Of a stretch of 45,117 nt of DNA, positions 9,481 through 17,913 are shown in pieces. The notes beneath the pieces were generated by a model. It had not been told where the DNA came from. It did no database searches and worked only from the letters and a program-made list of their open reading frames with translations. Position numbers and translations under genes: made by a program. Each line of letters opens with the position of its first letter. Position 1 is the stretch's first letter. The DNA is from Tepidimonas fonticaldi (GTDB taxonomy: Bacteria > Pseudomonadota > Gammaproteobacteria > Burkholderiales > Burkholderiaceae_C). The stretch spans positions 1 to 45,117 of the forward strand of contig NZ_VJOO01000023.1 in NCBI RefSeq assembly GCF_007556755.1, in the 5' to 3' direction.

Positions 9481-11286
9481 TCAGAACGTGCGGACCTTGG
9501 GCGGAATCGACTCGACCGTCAGCGGCTTGAGGTTGACCGGCTTGTAGGTCAGGGAGTTGTCGGCGCTGTGCCACAGGGTGTGCTTCATCCACACCTTGTC
9601 GTTGCGGCCCAGCGGGCACTCGGCGTCGTCCGGGCCACGCTCGTAGTCCTTGACGGTGTGCGCACCGCGGCATTCCTGGCGGGCGGCGGCGGACGTCATC
9701 GTGGCCTGGGCGGCTTCGATGAGGTTCTCGACCTCCAGCGCCTCCACGCGCGCCGTGTTGAACACCTTGGACTTGTCCTTGAGCACGATGGCGCCGACGC
9801 GCTCGCGCAGCGCGTTGATCTTGCACACCCCCTCGTCCATGCTGGCCTGGGTGCGGAAGACGCCCGCGTGCTGCTGCATGGTGGCGCGGATGTCGTTGGC
9901 CACGGCCTGCGCATACTCGCCGTCGGTGCGCGATTCCAGGCGGCTGAGCCGCTCCAGCGTGCGATCGGCGGCGTCCTTGGGCAGATCCTTGTGCTCGCGA
10001 CCGCGATCGAGGTGGGCCACGATGTGGTTGCCGGCCGCGCGGCCGAACACCAGCAGGTCCAGCAGCGAGTTGGTGCCGAGGCGGTTGGCGCCATGCACCG
10101 ACACACAGGAGCACTCGCCGACCGCGTACAGGCCGTTCACCACCTTCTGGCCGCCCTGGCCGTCCGGCACGACGACCTGGCCGTTGATGTTGGTCGGGAT
10201 GCCGCCCATCTGGTAGTGGATGGTCGGCACCACCGGGATCGGCTCCTTGGTGATGTCGACGTTGGCGAAGTTGATGCCGATCTCGTACACCGACGGCAGG
10301 CGCTTGTGGATCGTCTCCGGGCCCAGGTGGTCGAGTTTGAGCAGGATGTAGTCCTTGTTCGGCCCGCAGCCGCGGCCTTCCTTGATCTCCTGGTCCATGC
10401 AGCGGCTGACGAAGTCGCGCGGCGCCAGGTCCTTCAGCGTCGGCGCGTAGCGCTCCATGAAGCGCTCGCCGTTGCTGTTGAGCAAGATGGCGCCCTCGCC
10501 GCGGCAGCCCTCGGTCAGCAGCACGCCCGCGCCGGCCACGCCGGTCGGGTGGAACTGCCAGAACTCCATGTCCTGCAGCGGGATGCCGGCGCGCGCGGCC
10601 ATGCCCAGCCCGTCGCCGGTGTTGATGAAGGCGTTGGTGCTGGCGGCGTAGATGCGCCCGGCGCCACCGGTGGCCAGCAGCGTGGCCTTGGCCTCCAGGA
10701 TGTAGACGTCGCCGGTCTCCATCTCGAGTGCCGTCACGCCCACCACGTCGCCGTCGGCGTCGCGGATCAGGTCCAGCGCCATCCACTCGACGAAGAACGT
10801 GGTGCGCGCGGCGACGTTCTGCTGATACAGCGTGTGCAGCATCGCGTGGCCGGTGCGGTCGGCGGCGGCGCAGGCGCGCTGCACGGGCTTCTCGCCGTAG
10901 TTGGCGGTGTGGCCGCCGAACGGGCGCTGGTAGATGGTGCCGTCCGGGTTGCGGTCGAACGGCATGCCCATGTGCTCCAGCTCGTAGACGACCTTGGGCG
11001 CCTCGCGGCACATGAACTCGATGGCGTCCTGGTCACCGAGCCAGTCCGAGCCCTTGACGGTATCGTAGAAGTGGTAGTGCCAGTTGTCCTCGGACATGTT
11101 GCCCAGCGACGCGCCGATGCCGCCCTGCGCGGCGACCGTGTGCGAGCGCGTCGGGAACACCTTGGACAGCACCGCGACGTTGAGGCCGGCGCGCGCCAGT
11201 TGCAGCGACGCGCGCATGCCGGAGCCACCGGCGCCGACGATCACCACGTCGAAGCGCCGGCGGGGAAGGTTCGCAGTCAGGGTCAT
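9481..11286 (-). CDS. sdhA: Succinate dehydrogenase flavoprotein subunit
   Basis: Oxidises succinate to fumarate at a covalently bound FAD. 601 residues. The dinucleotide fold is VVIVGAGGSGMRASLQLA (about residues 14-31). The FAD-linking histidine is H49 in TRSHTVAAQGG, and the substrate region includes FHPTGVAGAG and the HGANRLGTNSLLDLLVFGR stretch. It lies 3 bases after sdhD, so translational coupling is likely. Confidence 0.98.
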   Translation of the reverse strand: MTLTANLPRRRFDVVIVGAGGSGMRASLQLARAGLNVAVLSKVFPTRSHTVAAQGGIGASLGNMSEDNWHYHFYDTVKGSDWLGDQDAIEFMCREAPKVVYELEHMGMPFDRNPDGTIYQRPFGGHTANYGEKPVQRACAAADRTGHAMLHTLYQQNVAARTTFFVEWMALDLIRDADGDVVGVTALEMETGDVYILEAKATLLATGGAGRIYAASTNAFINTGDGLGMAARAGIPLQDMEFWQFHPTGVAGAGVLLTEGCRGEGAILLNSNGERFMERYAPTLKDLAPRDFVSRCMDQEIKEGRGCGPNKDYILLKLDHLGPETIHKRLPSVYEIGINFANVDITKEPIPVVPTIHYQMGGIPTNINGQVVVPDGQGGQKVVNGLYAVGECSCVSVHGANRLGTNSLLDLLVFGRAAGNHIVAHLDRGREHKDLPKDAADRTLERLSRLESRTDGEYAQAVANDIRATMQQHAGVFRTQASMDEGVCKINALRERVGAIVLKDKSKVFNTARVEALEVENLIEAAQATMTSAAARQECRGAHTVKDYERGPDDAECPLGRNDKVWMKHTLWHSADNSLTYKPVNLKPLTVESIPPKVRTF

Positions 11287-11289
11287 GGC

Positions 11290-11655
11290 TTACAGCCTCC
11301 AAAGCACTTGAAACGCCCAGCCCGTGCAACCGACCAGCCAGACGAGGGTGAACACATGCAGGGCCAGGCGCAGGCCCACGGGTTTGACGTAGTCCATCCA
11401 GATGTCGCGCACACCCACCCAGGCGTGCCACACCAACGCGATCACCACGGCGAAGGTGAGGAACTTCATCCACTGCGCCGCAAAGATGCCGGCCCAGGTT
11501 TCGTACCCGATGGGGCCGGAGGTGAAGATGACCTGCGCCAGCAGGACCACGGTGAAGAGGGCCATGAGCACCGCCGTGACGCGCTGGACCATCCAGTCGC
11601 GCAGGCCGTAGTGGGCGCCGGTGACGACGCGCTTGGAGCCGTAGTTGACCGCCAT
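11290..11655 (-). CDS. sdhD: Succinate dehydrogenase membrane anchor subunit
   Basis: Hydrophobic anchor that with SdhC holds heme b and the quinone site. 121 residues with three membrane helices (around VTAVLMALFTVVLLAQVIF, FLTFAVVIALVWHAWVGVR and LALHVFTLVWLVGCTGWAF). The conserved heme-ligand region is WHAWVGVRDIWMDYVKP. Position between sdhC and sdhA fixes the identity. Confidence 0.94.
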   Translation of the reverse strand: MAVNYGSKRVVTGAHYGLRDWMVQRVTAVLMALFTVVLLAQVIFTSGPIGYETWAGIFAAQWMKFLTFAVVIALVWHAWVGVRDIWMDYVKPVGLRLALHVFTLVWLVGCTGWAFQVLWRL

Positions 11656-11680
11656 TTGTCGTTACTCCGTCAGGGGGGAA

Positions 11681-12112
11681 TCAGTACAGGCCGAACAGTT
11701 TGGCGCCCAGCACGACCGTCAGGCCCAGGCTCAGCGCCAGCGTGACGATGGCCGACGAGCGGCCGTAGGCCTTGTCCACCTTGTGGGTGGCGTCCATGAT
11801 GAGGTGGCGCACGCCGGCGCAGAAGTGGTGCAGATAGGCCCAGATCAGCGCCAGCGCCACCAGCTTGACGAACCAGCCGGGCACGAACCCGATCCCCGCG
11901 GAGAACGCCGCCGTGAAGCTGCCGTAGGACAGCTCCGACGACAGCGAGGTGTCCATCATCCAGACCACGAACGGCAGCAGCAAGAACATCAGGGCGCCGC
12001 TGACACGGTGCAGGATCGACACCCAGCCCGCCGGCGGCAGGCGGTACGTCGTCAGGTCCTTGAAGGCGTTGATGTTGCGGAACTCGGGCCGCGCAGGGCG
12101 CAAGGGCGTCAT
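11681..12112 (-). CDS. sdhC: Succinate dehydrogenase cytochrome b556 subunit
   Basis: First gene of sdhCDAB-sdhE-gltA. 143 residues with three membrane segments. The SdhC signature appears as SILHRVSGALMFLLLPF near residues 32-48, and the heme histidine region as YLHHFCAGVRHLIMD. The start RPEFRNINAFKDLTTYRLP is typical of betaproteobacterial SdhC. AGGAG lies 8 nt before the ATG at 12112. Confidence 0.95.
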   Translation of the reverse strand: MTPLRPARPEFRNINAFKDLTTYRLPPAGWVSILHRVSGALMFLLLPFVVWMMDTSLSSELSYGSFTAAFSAGIGFVPGWFVKLVALALIWAYLHHFCAGVRHLIMDATHKVDKAYGRSSAIVTLALSLGLTVVLGAKLFGLY

Positions 12113-12130
12113 GGGGTTTTCTCCTGGGGG

Positions 12131-12196
12131 TCAGAACGTGCCACCATGGTCGGCAAGGCCGTTGGCGGCCATGACGGCGAACTCGTTATGGTTCAT
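12131..12196 (-). CDS. Possible upstream small ORF before sdhC
   Basis: A 21-codon frame starting MNHNEFAVMAANG and ending in TGA 18 bases before the sdhC start. It lies inside the stretch that would be the sdh 5' leader if transcription begins near 12215. No clear ribosome binding site and no known family. Recorded as weak because short frames are common in such DNA. Confidence 0.15.
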   Translation of the reverse strand: MNHNEFAVMAANGLADHGGTF

Positions 12197-12221
12197 CGGG
12201 TCGCTGACGGGGAACTGTCAC

Positions 12222-12227
12222 ATTCTA
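12222..12227 (-). promoter_or_regulatory. -10-like hexamer for the sdh-gltA operon
   Basis: TAGAAT on the minus strand, about 110 bases before sdhC, in the only sizeable gap upstream of the operon (12113-12264). The -35 match is poor, which would fit a promoter needing an activator. Confidence 0.3.
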
Positions 12228-12264
12228 TTGCAATGCAGCATGACGAAGGGGTGGCGGGAAGGGG

Positions 12265-13083
12265 CTAGCTGAGCTCGTTGCGGTAGTGGTGCCGGTCGGT
12301 GCGATACAGGCCGCGGCGCAGCTCCATCGGCACACCGTTGTAGGTGTAGGCCAGGCGCTCCACGCTCAGCAGCGGGGTGCCGGCGGGGACCTGCAGGCGC
12401 TCGGCAGCCGTCTCGCTGGCGGCGACCGCCTTGATGCGTTCTTCGGCGCGCACCATGCGCACGCCAAATTGCGTCTCGAACAGGGCATACATGGGGCCGG
12501 CGTGCTCGGACAGCGTCTCCAGCGTCAGGCCGCGAAAGGCGCTGCCCGGCAGCCAGAGGTCCTCCAGAATCGTCGGGGTGCCCTGGAAGGACAGCACGCG
12601 GCTGACTTGCACCACCGCATCCCCCGCGCGCAGTTGCAAGGCGGCGGCCACCTCGGCGCTGGCGCGCATGCGCCGGCAGCCCAGCACCTCGCGCTTCGCG
12701 GGGCCTTCGCTGTCCAGCGTGCCCACATCGGGGTGCAGGCGCAGAAAGCGGTACTGGATGTGCTGCTCGGCGTGGGTGGCGACGAAGGTGCCTTTGCCTT
12801 GCCGGCGCACCAGCAGGTTGTCGGCGGCCAGCTCGTCGATGGCTTTGCGCACCGTGCCCTGGCTGACCTTGAAGCGCGCGGCCAGCTCGATTTCGCTGGG
12901 AATCAGGTCGCCGGGTTTCCACTCGCCGGCCTGCAGGCTGTGCAGGATGAGCGTCTTGATCTGCTGATAGAGCGGGCTGAAGGCGGGCGTGGAGGTGCCG
13001 GCGGCAGGCGCGGCCGCGACGGCCGAGCCCTCCGCGCCCAGGGCGGGGGTCGGGGGGCGGGCGGACAGGCCGTCGGGTTTCAT
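12265..13083 (-). CDS. GntR family regulator, HutC/UTRA type, of the TCA gene cluster
   Basis: 272-residue transcription factor. A variable Ala/Pro-rich N-terminus is followed by a winged helix (PLYQQIKTLILHSLQ to RRQGKGTFVA, about residues 38-105) with recognition-helix region ARFKVSQGTVRKAIDEL. The C-terminal UTRA domain would bind a small effector. It stands between the sdh-gltA operon and divergent mdh, so control of TCA genes is a reasonable inference; the effector is unknown. The start is placed at 13083 (MKPDGL) because the upstream ATG at 13095 lies inside the -10 hexamer. A perfect palindrome sits between its -35 and -10, implying autorepression. Confidence 0.9.
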   Translation of the reverse strand: MKPDGLSARPPTPALGAEGSAVAAAPAAGTSTPAFSPLYQQIKTLILHSLQAGEWKPGDLIPSEIELAARFKVSQGTVRKAIDELAADNLLVRRQGKGTFVATHAEQHIQYRFLRLHPDVGTLDSEGPAKREVLGCRRMRASAEVAAALQLRAGDAVVQVSRVLSFQGTPTILEDLWLPGSAFRGLTLETLSEHAGPMYALFETQFGVRMVRAEERIKAVAASETAAERLQVPAGTPLLSVERLAYTYNGVPMELRRGLYRTDRHHYRNELS

Positions 13084-13090
13084 GACCGCA

Positions 13091-13118
13091 ATCATATCTT
13101 ATATAAGACATAAGACAA
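13091..13118 (-). promoter_or_regulatory. Promoter of the GntR/UTRA regulator
   Basis: Minus strand: -35 TTGTCT (13113-13118), 16-bp spacer, -10 TATGAT (13091-13096). Only 7 nt separate the -10 from the ATG at 13083, and there is no ribosome binding site, so the message is probably leaderless. Confidence 0.55.
13097..13116. promoter_or_regulatory. Candidate GntR operator between gntR and mdh
   Basis: Perfect 12-bp palindrome TCTTATATAAGA (13097-13108) overlapping a tandem ATAAGAC repeat (13103-13109 and 13110-13116). It is an AT-rich island in GC-rich DNA, fills the spacer of the regulator promoter, and lies just upstream of the mdh -35. This fits autorepression plus possible control of mdh. 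Binding is inferred. Confidence 0.55.
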
Positions 13119-13119
13119 A

Positions 13120-13149
13120 TTGACGCCCCCGGGTTTACCAGAGTACACT
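13120..13149 (+). promoter_or_regulatory. Sigma-70-like promoter of mdh
   Basis: -35 TTGACG (13120-13125), 18-bp spacer, -10 TACACT (13144-13149). The start would be near 13156, about 32 nt before the mdh ATG. Confidence 0.6.
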
Positions 13150-13187
13150 CGCGGGGTTCATCCCCACGTTCCCCATTGGAGATTTCC

Positions 13188-14174
13188 ATGAGCAAAAAGC
13201 CCGTCCGCGTGGCCGTCACCGGTGCCGCCGGCCAGATTGGTTATGCGCTGCTGTTTCGCATCGCCTCCGGCGAGATGCTGGGCAAAGACCAGCCGGTGAT
13301 TCTGCAGTTGCTCGAGATTCCCGACGAGAAGGCGCAAAAGGCCCTCAAGGGCGTGATGATGGAGCTGGAGGACTGCGCCTTCCCGCTGCTGGCGGGCATG
13401 GAGGCGCACAGCGACCCGATGGGCGCGTTCAAGGACACCGACTACGCGCTGCTGGTCGGCGCGCGTCCGCGCGGCCCGGGCATGGAGCGCAAGGACCTGC
13501 TGGCCGCCAATGCACAAATCTTCACGGTGCAGGGCAAGGCCCTCAACGCCGTGGCGTCGCGCAACGTCAAGGTGCTGGTGGTGGGCAACCCGGCCAACAC
13601 CAACGCCTACATCGCCATGAAGTCGGCCCCGGACCTGCCGGCGAAGAACTTCACCGCCATGCTGCGCCTGGACCACAACCGGGCGCTGTCGCAGATCGCC
13701 GCCAAGACCGGCAAGCCCGTCTCCAGCATCGAAAAGCTGTGCGTGTGGGGCAACCACTCGCCGACGATGTACGCCGACTACCGCTTCGCCACCATCGAGG
13801 GCCAGTCGGTCAAGGCGATGATCAACGACGAGGACTGGAACCGCAACGTCTTCCTGCCCACCGTCGGCAAGCGCGGCGCGGCCATCATCGAGGCGCGCGG
13901 CCTGTCGTCGGCCGCTTCGGCCGCCAACGCCGCCATCGACCACATGCGCGACTGGGCGCTGGGCACGAACGGCAAGTGGGTGACCATGGGCATCCCGTCG
14001 CAGGGCTGGTACGGCATTCCGCAGGACGTGATGTTCGGCTTCCCGGTCACCTGCGCCAATGGCGAGTACACGGTGGTCGAAGGCCTGCCGATCGACGAGT
14101 TCAGCCAGCAGTGCCTGAACAAGACGCTGGCCGAGCTGGAAGAAGAGCGCCAGGGCGTCGCGCACCTGATCTGA
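13188..14174 (+). CDS. mdh: Malate dehydrogenase
   Basis: Interconverts malate and oxaloacetate with NAD(H) in the TCA cycle. 328 residues. The NAD loop is [14 protein letters not shown], and the arginine-rich loop [16 protein letters not shown] and the active-site histidine in [15 protein letters not shown] are present. The start at 13188 (MSKKPVRV) is supported by GGAG 6 nt upstream; a TTG four codons earlier overlaps that site and is rejected. First gene of mdh-CoA lyase-acnB. Confidence 0.98.
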   Translation: MSKKPVRVAVTGAAGQIGYALLFRIASGEMLGKDQPVILQLLEIPDEKAQKALKGVMMELEDCAFPLLAGMEAHSDPMGAFKDTDYALLVGARPRGPGMERKDLLAANAQIFTVQGKALNAVASRNVKVLVVGNPANTNAYIAMKSAPDLPAKNFTAMLRLDHNRALSQIAAKTGKPVSSIEKLCVWGNHSPTMYADYRFATIEGQSVKAMINDEDWNRNVFLPTVGKRGAAIIEARGLSSAASAANAAIDHMRDWALGTNGKWVTMGIPSQGWYGIPQDVMFGFPVTCANGEYTVVEGLPIDEFSQQCLNKTLAELEEERQGVAHLI

Positions 14175-14191
14175 CCGGGACGGACGCGCGC

Positions 14192-15205
14192 ATGCCCACG
14201 CCCCCGTCGGCCTCCTCGCGCCATCCGCGCGAGGTCTTGCTCGGGGCCCAGGCCGGGGCCGTCTGGCTGCCCGCCTGCGACCACTATGCGGGCGTCGAGG
14301 CGCGCATGCGCAAGAGCCTGGCCCTGCAGGCCGAGTGGTCCGCGCGCCACGGGACGTGTCTGTTCGACGTCACGCTGGATTGCGAGGACGGCGCCCCGGT
14401 GGGGGGCGAGGCCGATCACGCCGCGCTGGTGGTCGAACTGGTGCGCGGGCTGGACTGGGCCGCGCCGGTGCCGCCGCGCGTGGGCGTGCGGGTGCATCCG
14501 GTGGGCCATCCGGCGTTCGAGGCCGACGTGGCCGCCATCGTCGGCGCCGTCGGCGCGCGCCTGACGCACCTGATGATCCCGAAGGTCGAGTCGGTGGCCG
14601 ACGTGGCGCGCGCCGTGGCAGCGGTCGATGCGGCCGGCGCGCCCGCGCTGCCGCTGCATGTGCTGATCGAGTCGCCGGCGGCGGTGCATCGGGCGTTCGA
14701 CATCGCCGCGCAGCCGCGTGTGGCGTCGCTGAGCTTCGGGCTGATGGACTTCGTCTCGGCGCACGGCGGGGCGATCCCCGCCGCGGCGATGACGGTGCAG
14801 GGCCAGTTCGAGCACCCGCTGGTCTGTCGCGCCAAGCTGGAGATCGCCAGCGCCGCACACGCGCACGGCAAGGTGCCGTCGCACTGCGTGGTCACCGAGT
14901 TCCGCGACCGTGACGCGGTGCGGCGCGCCGCCGAGCGTGCCGCCGGGGCCTTTGGCTACACGCGCATGTGGAGCATCCACCCCGACCAGATCGAGCCCAT
15001 CGTCGCGGCGTTTCGGCCGCGGCCCGATGAGGTCGAGCAGGCCGCCGAGATCATCGACCGCGCCGCCGCGGCCGATTGGGCGCCGATATCCCACCAGGGT
15101 CATTTGCACGACCGCGCGTCTTTCCGCTACTTTTGGCAGGTGCTGGAGCGGGCCCACGCCACCGGCGTGGCGCTGCCCGAGACGGTGCGCGGCCACTTTC
15201 GATGA
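14192..15205 (+). CDS. HpcH/HpaI aldolase / citrate lyase beta-like CoA ester lyase
   Basis: 337-residue TIM-barrel enzyme of the CitE-like CoA ester lyase family, which cleaves (3S)-malyl-CoA, citramalyl-CoA and similar. Visible features are the acidic [15 protein letters not shown] near the N-terminus, the [16 protein letters not shown] arginine segment, [13 protein letters not shown] and the C-terminal [14 protein letters not shown]. It lacks partner citrate lyase subunits, so it is not part of citrate lyase itself. It sits 17 bases after mdh and 26 before acnB, suggesting a TCA or glyoxylate-linked substrate, which the sequence does not decide. The ribosome binding site is weak. Confidence 0.85.
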   Translation: MPTPPSASSRHPREVLLGAQAGAVWLPACDHYAGVEARMRKSLALQAEWSARHGTCLFDVTLDCEDGAPVGGEADHAALVVELVRGLDWAAPVPPRVGVRVHPVGHPAFEADVAAIVGAVGARLTHLMIPKVESVADVARAVAAVDAAGAPALPLHVLIESPAAVHRAFDIAAQPRVASLSFGLMDFVSAHGGAIPAAAMTVQGQFEHPLVCRAKLEIASAAHAHGKVPSHCVVTEFRDRDAVRRAAERAAGAFGYTRMWSIHPDQIEPIVAAFRPRPDEVEQAAEIIDRAAAADWAPISHQGHLHDRASFRYFWQVLERAHATGVALPETVRGHFR

Positions 15206-15231
15206 GATTTCCACCGACTGGAGCACACACC

Positions 15232-17826
15232 ATGTTGCAAGCCTATCGTGACCATGTGGCCGAGCGCGCCGCGCTGGGCATCCCGCCGCTGCCGCTGAAT
15301 GCGCAGCAGACGGCCGACCTGATCGAGCTGATCAAGAACCCGCCCGCGGGCGAGGATCCGCAGTTTCTGCTGGACCTGCTGACGCACCGCGTGCCTCCGG
15401 GGGTGGACGACGCGGCCAAGGTCAAGGCGTCGTTCCTGGCCGCGGTGGCGCACGGTGACATCCAGGTCGGGCTGATCAGCAAGGCCAAGGCGACCGAGCT
15501 GCTGGGCACGATGGTGGGCGGCTACAACGTCAAGCCGCTGATCGACCTGCTGGACGACGCCGAGGTGGCGACGATCGCAGCCGAGGGTCTGAAGAAGACG
15601 CTGCTGATGTTCGACGCCTTCCACGACGTGGCCGAGAAGGTGCAGGCCGGCAACGCACATGCGCGCGCCGTCATGCAGAGCTGGGCGGATGCGGAGTGGT
15701 TCCTGTCGCGCCCGGAGGTGCCCAAGAAGATCACCGTCACCGCCTTCAAGGTGCCCGGCGAGACCAACACCGACGACCTGTCGCCTGCGCCGGACGCCTG
15801 GAGCCGCCCGGACATCCCGCTGCACGCGCTGGCGATGCTGAAGAACAAGCGCCCGGACGCGCCGTCCGAGCCGGACGAGGACGGCAAGCGCGGCCCGATC
15901 AGCGTGCTGCAAAAGCTCAAAGAAAAGGGGCACCTGGTCGCCTACGTCGGCGACGTGGTCGGCACCGGCTCCAGCCGCAAGTCGGCCACCAACAGCGTGA
16001 TCTGGTGGACCGGGCACGACATCCCGTACGTGCCGAACAAGCGCTACGGCGGCGTGACGCTGGGCGGCAAGATCGCGCCGATCTTCTTCAACACGCAGGA
16101 AGACTCCGGCTCGCTGCCGATCGAGGTGGACGTCAGCAGGATCGAGTTCGGTGACGTCATCGACATCTACCCCTACGACGGCAAGATCGAGAAGAACGGC
16201 GAGGTCATCGCCACCTTCCAGCTCAAGAGCGAGGTGCTGCTGGACGAGGTGCGCGCCGGCGGCCGCATCAACCTGATCATCGGCCGGGGGCTGACCGCCA
16301 AGGCGCGCGAGTTCCTGGGTCTGCCGGCTTCCACGGTCTTTCGCCTGCCGAAGGCCCCGGTGGACACCGGCAAGGGCTACACGCTGGCGCAGAAGATGGT
16401 CGGCCGCGCCTGCGGACTGCCGGAAGGCAAGGGCATCCGCCCCGGCACCTACTGCGAGCCGAAGATGACCACCGTCGGCAGCCAGGACACCACCGGCCCG
16501 ATGACGCGCGACGAGCTGAAGGACCTGGCCTGCCTGGGCTTCTCGGCCGACCTGGTGATGCAGTCGTTCTGCCACACCGCGGCCTATCCGAAGCCGGTGG
16601 ACGTCAAGATGCACCGCGAGCTGCCGGCCTTCATCAGCAGCCGCGGCGGCGTCAGCCTGCGCCCAGGCGACGGCGTCATCCACTCGTGGCTCAACCGCAT
16701 GCTGCTGCCGGACACGGTCGGCACGGGCGGCGACAGCCACACGCGCTTCCCGATCGGCATCAGCTTCCCCGCCGGCTCCGGGCTGGTGGCGTTTGCCGCC
16801 GCCACCGGCGTCATGCCGCTGGACATGCCCGAGAGCGTGCTGGTGCGCTTCAAGGGCCAGATGCAGCCCGGCATCACGCTGCGTGACCTGGTGCACGCGA
16901 TTCCGCTCTACGCCATCAAGCAGGGCCTGCTGACGGTGGAGAAGAAGGGCAAGAAGAACATCTTCTCCGGCCGCATCCTGGAGATCGAGGGCCTGCCCGA
17001 TCTGAAGGTGGAGCAGGCGTTCGAGCTGTCCGACGCCTCGGCGGAGCGCTCGGCGGCGGGCTGCACGATCAAGCTCAACAAGGAACCGATCATCGAGTAC
17101 CTGCAGAGCAACATCGTGCTGCTCAAGAACATGATCGCCGACGGCTACCAGGACGCCCGCACGCTGGCGCGCCGCATCAAGGCGATGGAGGCCTGGCTGG
17201 CCAAGCCGGAGCTGCTGGAGGCCGACCCCGACGCCGAATACGCCGCGGTGATCGAGATCGACCTCAACGAGATCAAGGAGCCCATCCTGTGCTGCCCCAA
17301 CGATCCGGACGACGCCAAGTTCCTGTCCGAGGTGCAGAACACCCCGATCGATGAGGCCTTCATCGGCTCGTGCATGACCAACATCGGCCACTTCCGCGCG
17401 GCGGCCAAGCTGCTGCATGGCCAGCGCGACATCCCGGTACGCCTGTGGGTGGCGCCGCCGACCAAGATGGACCAGAACGAGCTGATCAAGGAAGGCCACT
17501 ACGCCGCCTTCGGTACGGCCGGTGCGCGCACCGAGATGCCCGGCTGCAGCCTGTGCATGGGCAACCAGGCGCAGGTGCGCGAGGGCGCGACGGTCGTCTC
17601 CACCAGCACGCGCAACTTCCCCAACCGCCTGGGCAAGAACACCAACGTGTTCCTGGCCTCGGCCGAGCTGGCGGCCATCGCGTCCCGCCTGGGGCGCCTG
17701 CCCACCCCGGCCGAGTACCACGCCGAGATGGGCGTGATCAACCAGAAGGCCGGCGAGGTGTACCGCTACATGAACTTCGACCAGATCGAGGAGTACGCGG
17801 AAACCGCCAAGGCCGTGACGGTCTGA
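15232..17826 (+). CDS. acnB: Aconitate hydratase B
   Basis: Isomerises citrate to isocitrate; AcnB-type enzymes may also act on 2-methylcitrate intermediates. 864 residues, matching AcnB, with the order HEAT-like domain, swivel, then catalytic domains. Start [21 protein letters not shown] at 15232 has GGAG 8 nt upstream. The swivel motif [14 protein letters not shown] and the Fe-S cysteines in [11 protein letters not shown] and [13 protein letters not shown] are intact. It ends at an intrinsic terminator. It completes the local set of gltA, sdh, mdh and acnB. Confidence 0.98.
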   Translation: MLQAYRDHVAERAALGIPPLPLNAQQTADLIELIKNPPAGEDPQFLLDLLTHRVPPGVDDAAKVKASFLAAVAHGDIQVGLISKAKATELLGTMVGGYNVKPLIDLLDDAEVATIAAEGLKKTLLMFDAFHDVAEKVQAGNAHARAVMQSWADAEWFLSRPEVPKKITVTAFKVPGETNTDDLSPAPDAWSRPDIPLHALAMLKNKRPDAPSEPDEDGKRGPISVLQKLKEKGHLVAYVGDVVGTGSSRKSATNSVIWWTGHDIPYVPNKRYGGVTLGGKIAPIFFNTQEDSGSLPIEVDVSRIEFGDVIDIYPYDGKIEKNGEVIATFQLKSEVLLDEVRAGGRINLIIGRGLTAKAREFLGLPASTVFRLPKAPVDTGKGYTLAQKMVGRACGLPEGKGIRPGTYCEPKMTTVGSQDTTGPMTRDELKDLACLGFSADLVMQSFCHTAAYPKPVDVKMHRELPAFISSRGGVSLRPGDGVIHSWLNRMLLPDTVGTGGDSHTRFPIGISFPAGSGLVAFAAATGVMPLDMPESVLVRFKGQMQPGITLRDLVHAIPLYAIKQGLLTVEKKGKKNIFSGRILEIEGLPDLKVEQAFELSDASAERSAAGCTIKLNKEPIIEYLQSNIVLLKNMIADGYQDARTLARRIKAMEAWLAKPELLEADPDAEYAAVIEIDLNEIKEPILCCPNDPDDAKFLSEVQNTPIDEAFIGSCMTNIGHFRAAAKLLHGQRDIPVRLWVAPPTKMDQNELIKEGHYAAFGTAGARTEMPGCSLCMGNQAQVREGATVVSTSTRNFPNRLGKNTNVFLASAELAAIASRLGRLPTPAEYHAEMGVINQKAGEVYRYMNFDQIEEYAETAKAVTV

Positions 17827-17850
17827 CCCCACGGCGTTTGCCCTGCTGAG

Positions 17851-17873
17851 CGGCCCCCTCGGGGGCCGTTTTT
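17851..17873 (+). terminator. Intrinsic terminator after acnB
   Basis: CGGCCCC (17851-17857) pairs with GGGGCCG (17862-17868) around a four-base loop, followed by TTTTT (17869-17873), 25 bases past the acnB stop. This is the clearest Rho-independent terminator in the window. Confidence 0.85.
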
Positions 17874-17902
17874 CGTGTTTCCCCTGCTCGGCGGCGTGCC
17901 GC

Positions 17903-17908
17903 TACCAT
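17903..17908 (+). promoter_or_regulatory. -10-like hexamer directly before trhP
   Basis: TACCAT ends 5 nt before the ATG at 17914, with no ribosome binding site between, consistent with a leaderless transcript. The -35 match is weak. Confidence 0.3.
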
Positions 17909-17913
17909 TACGC

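Noticed and set aside
8467-11745. 1,092-codon plus-strand frame opposite sdhB and sdhA
   Set aside because: Antisense to well-supported sdh genes; composition is His/Val/Gln-rich as expected for a shadow frame.
13084-13095. Upstream ATG for the GntR/UTRA gene at 13095
   Set aside because: It lies inside the -10 hexamer TATGAT, so a transcript from that promoter would not contain it.
14192-15205. Citrate lyase beta subunit of a citrate lyase complex
   Set aside because: No citD, citF or citC genes are near; a stand-alone CoA ester lyase is more likely.
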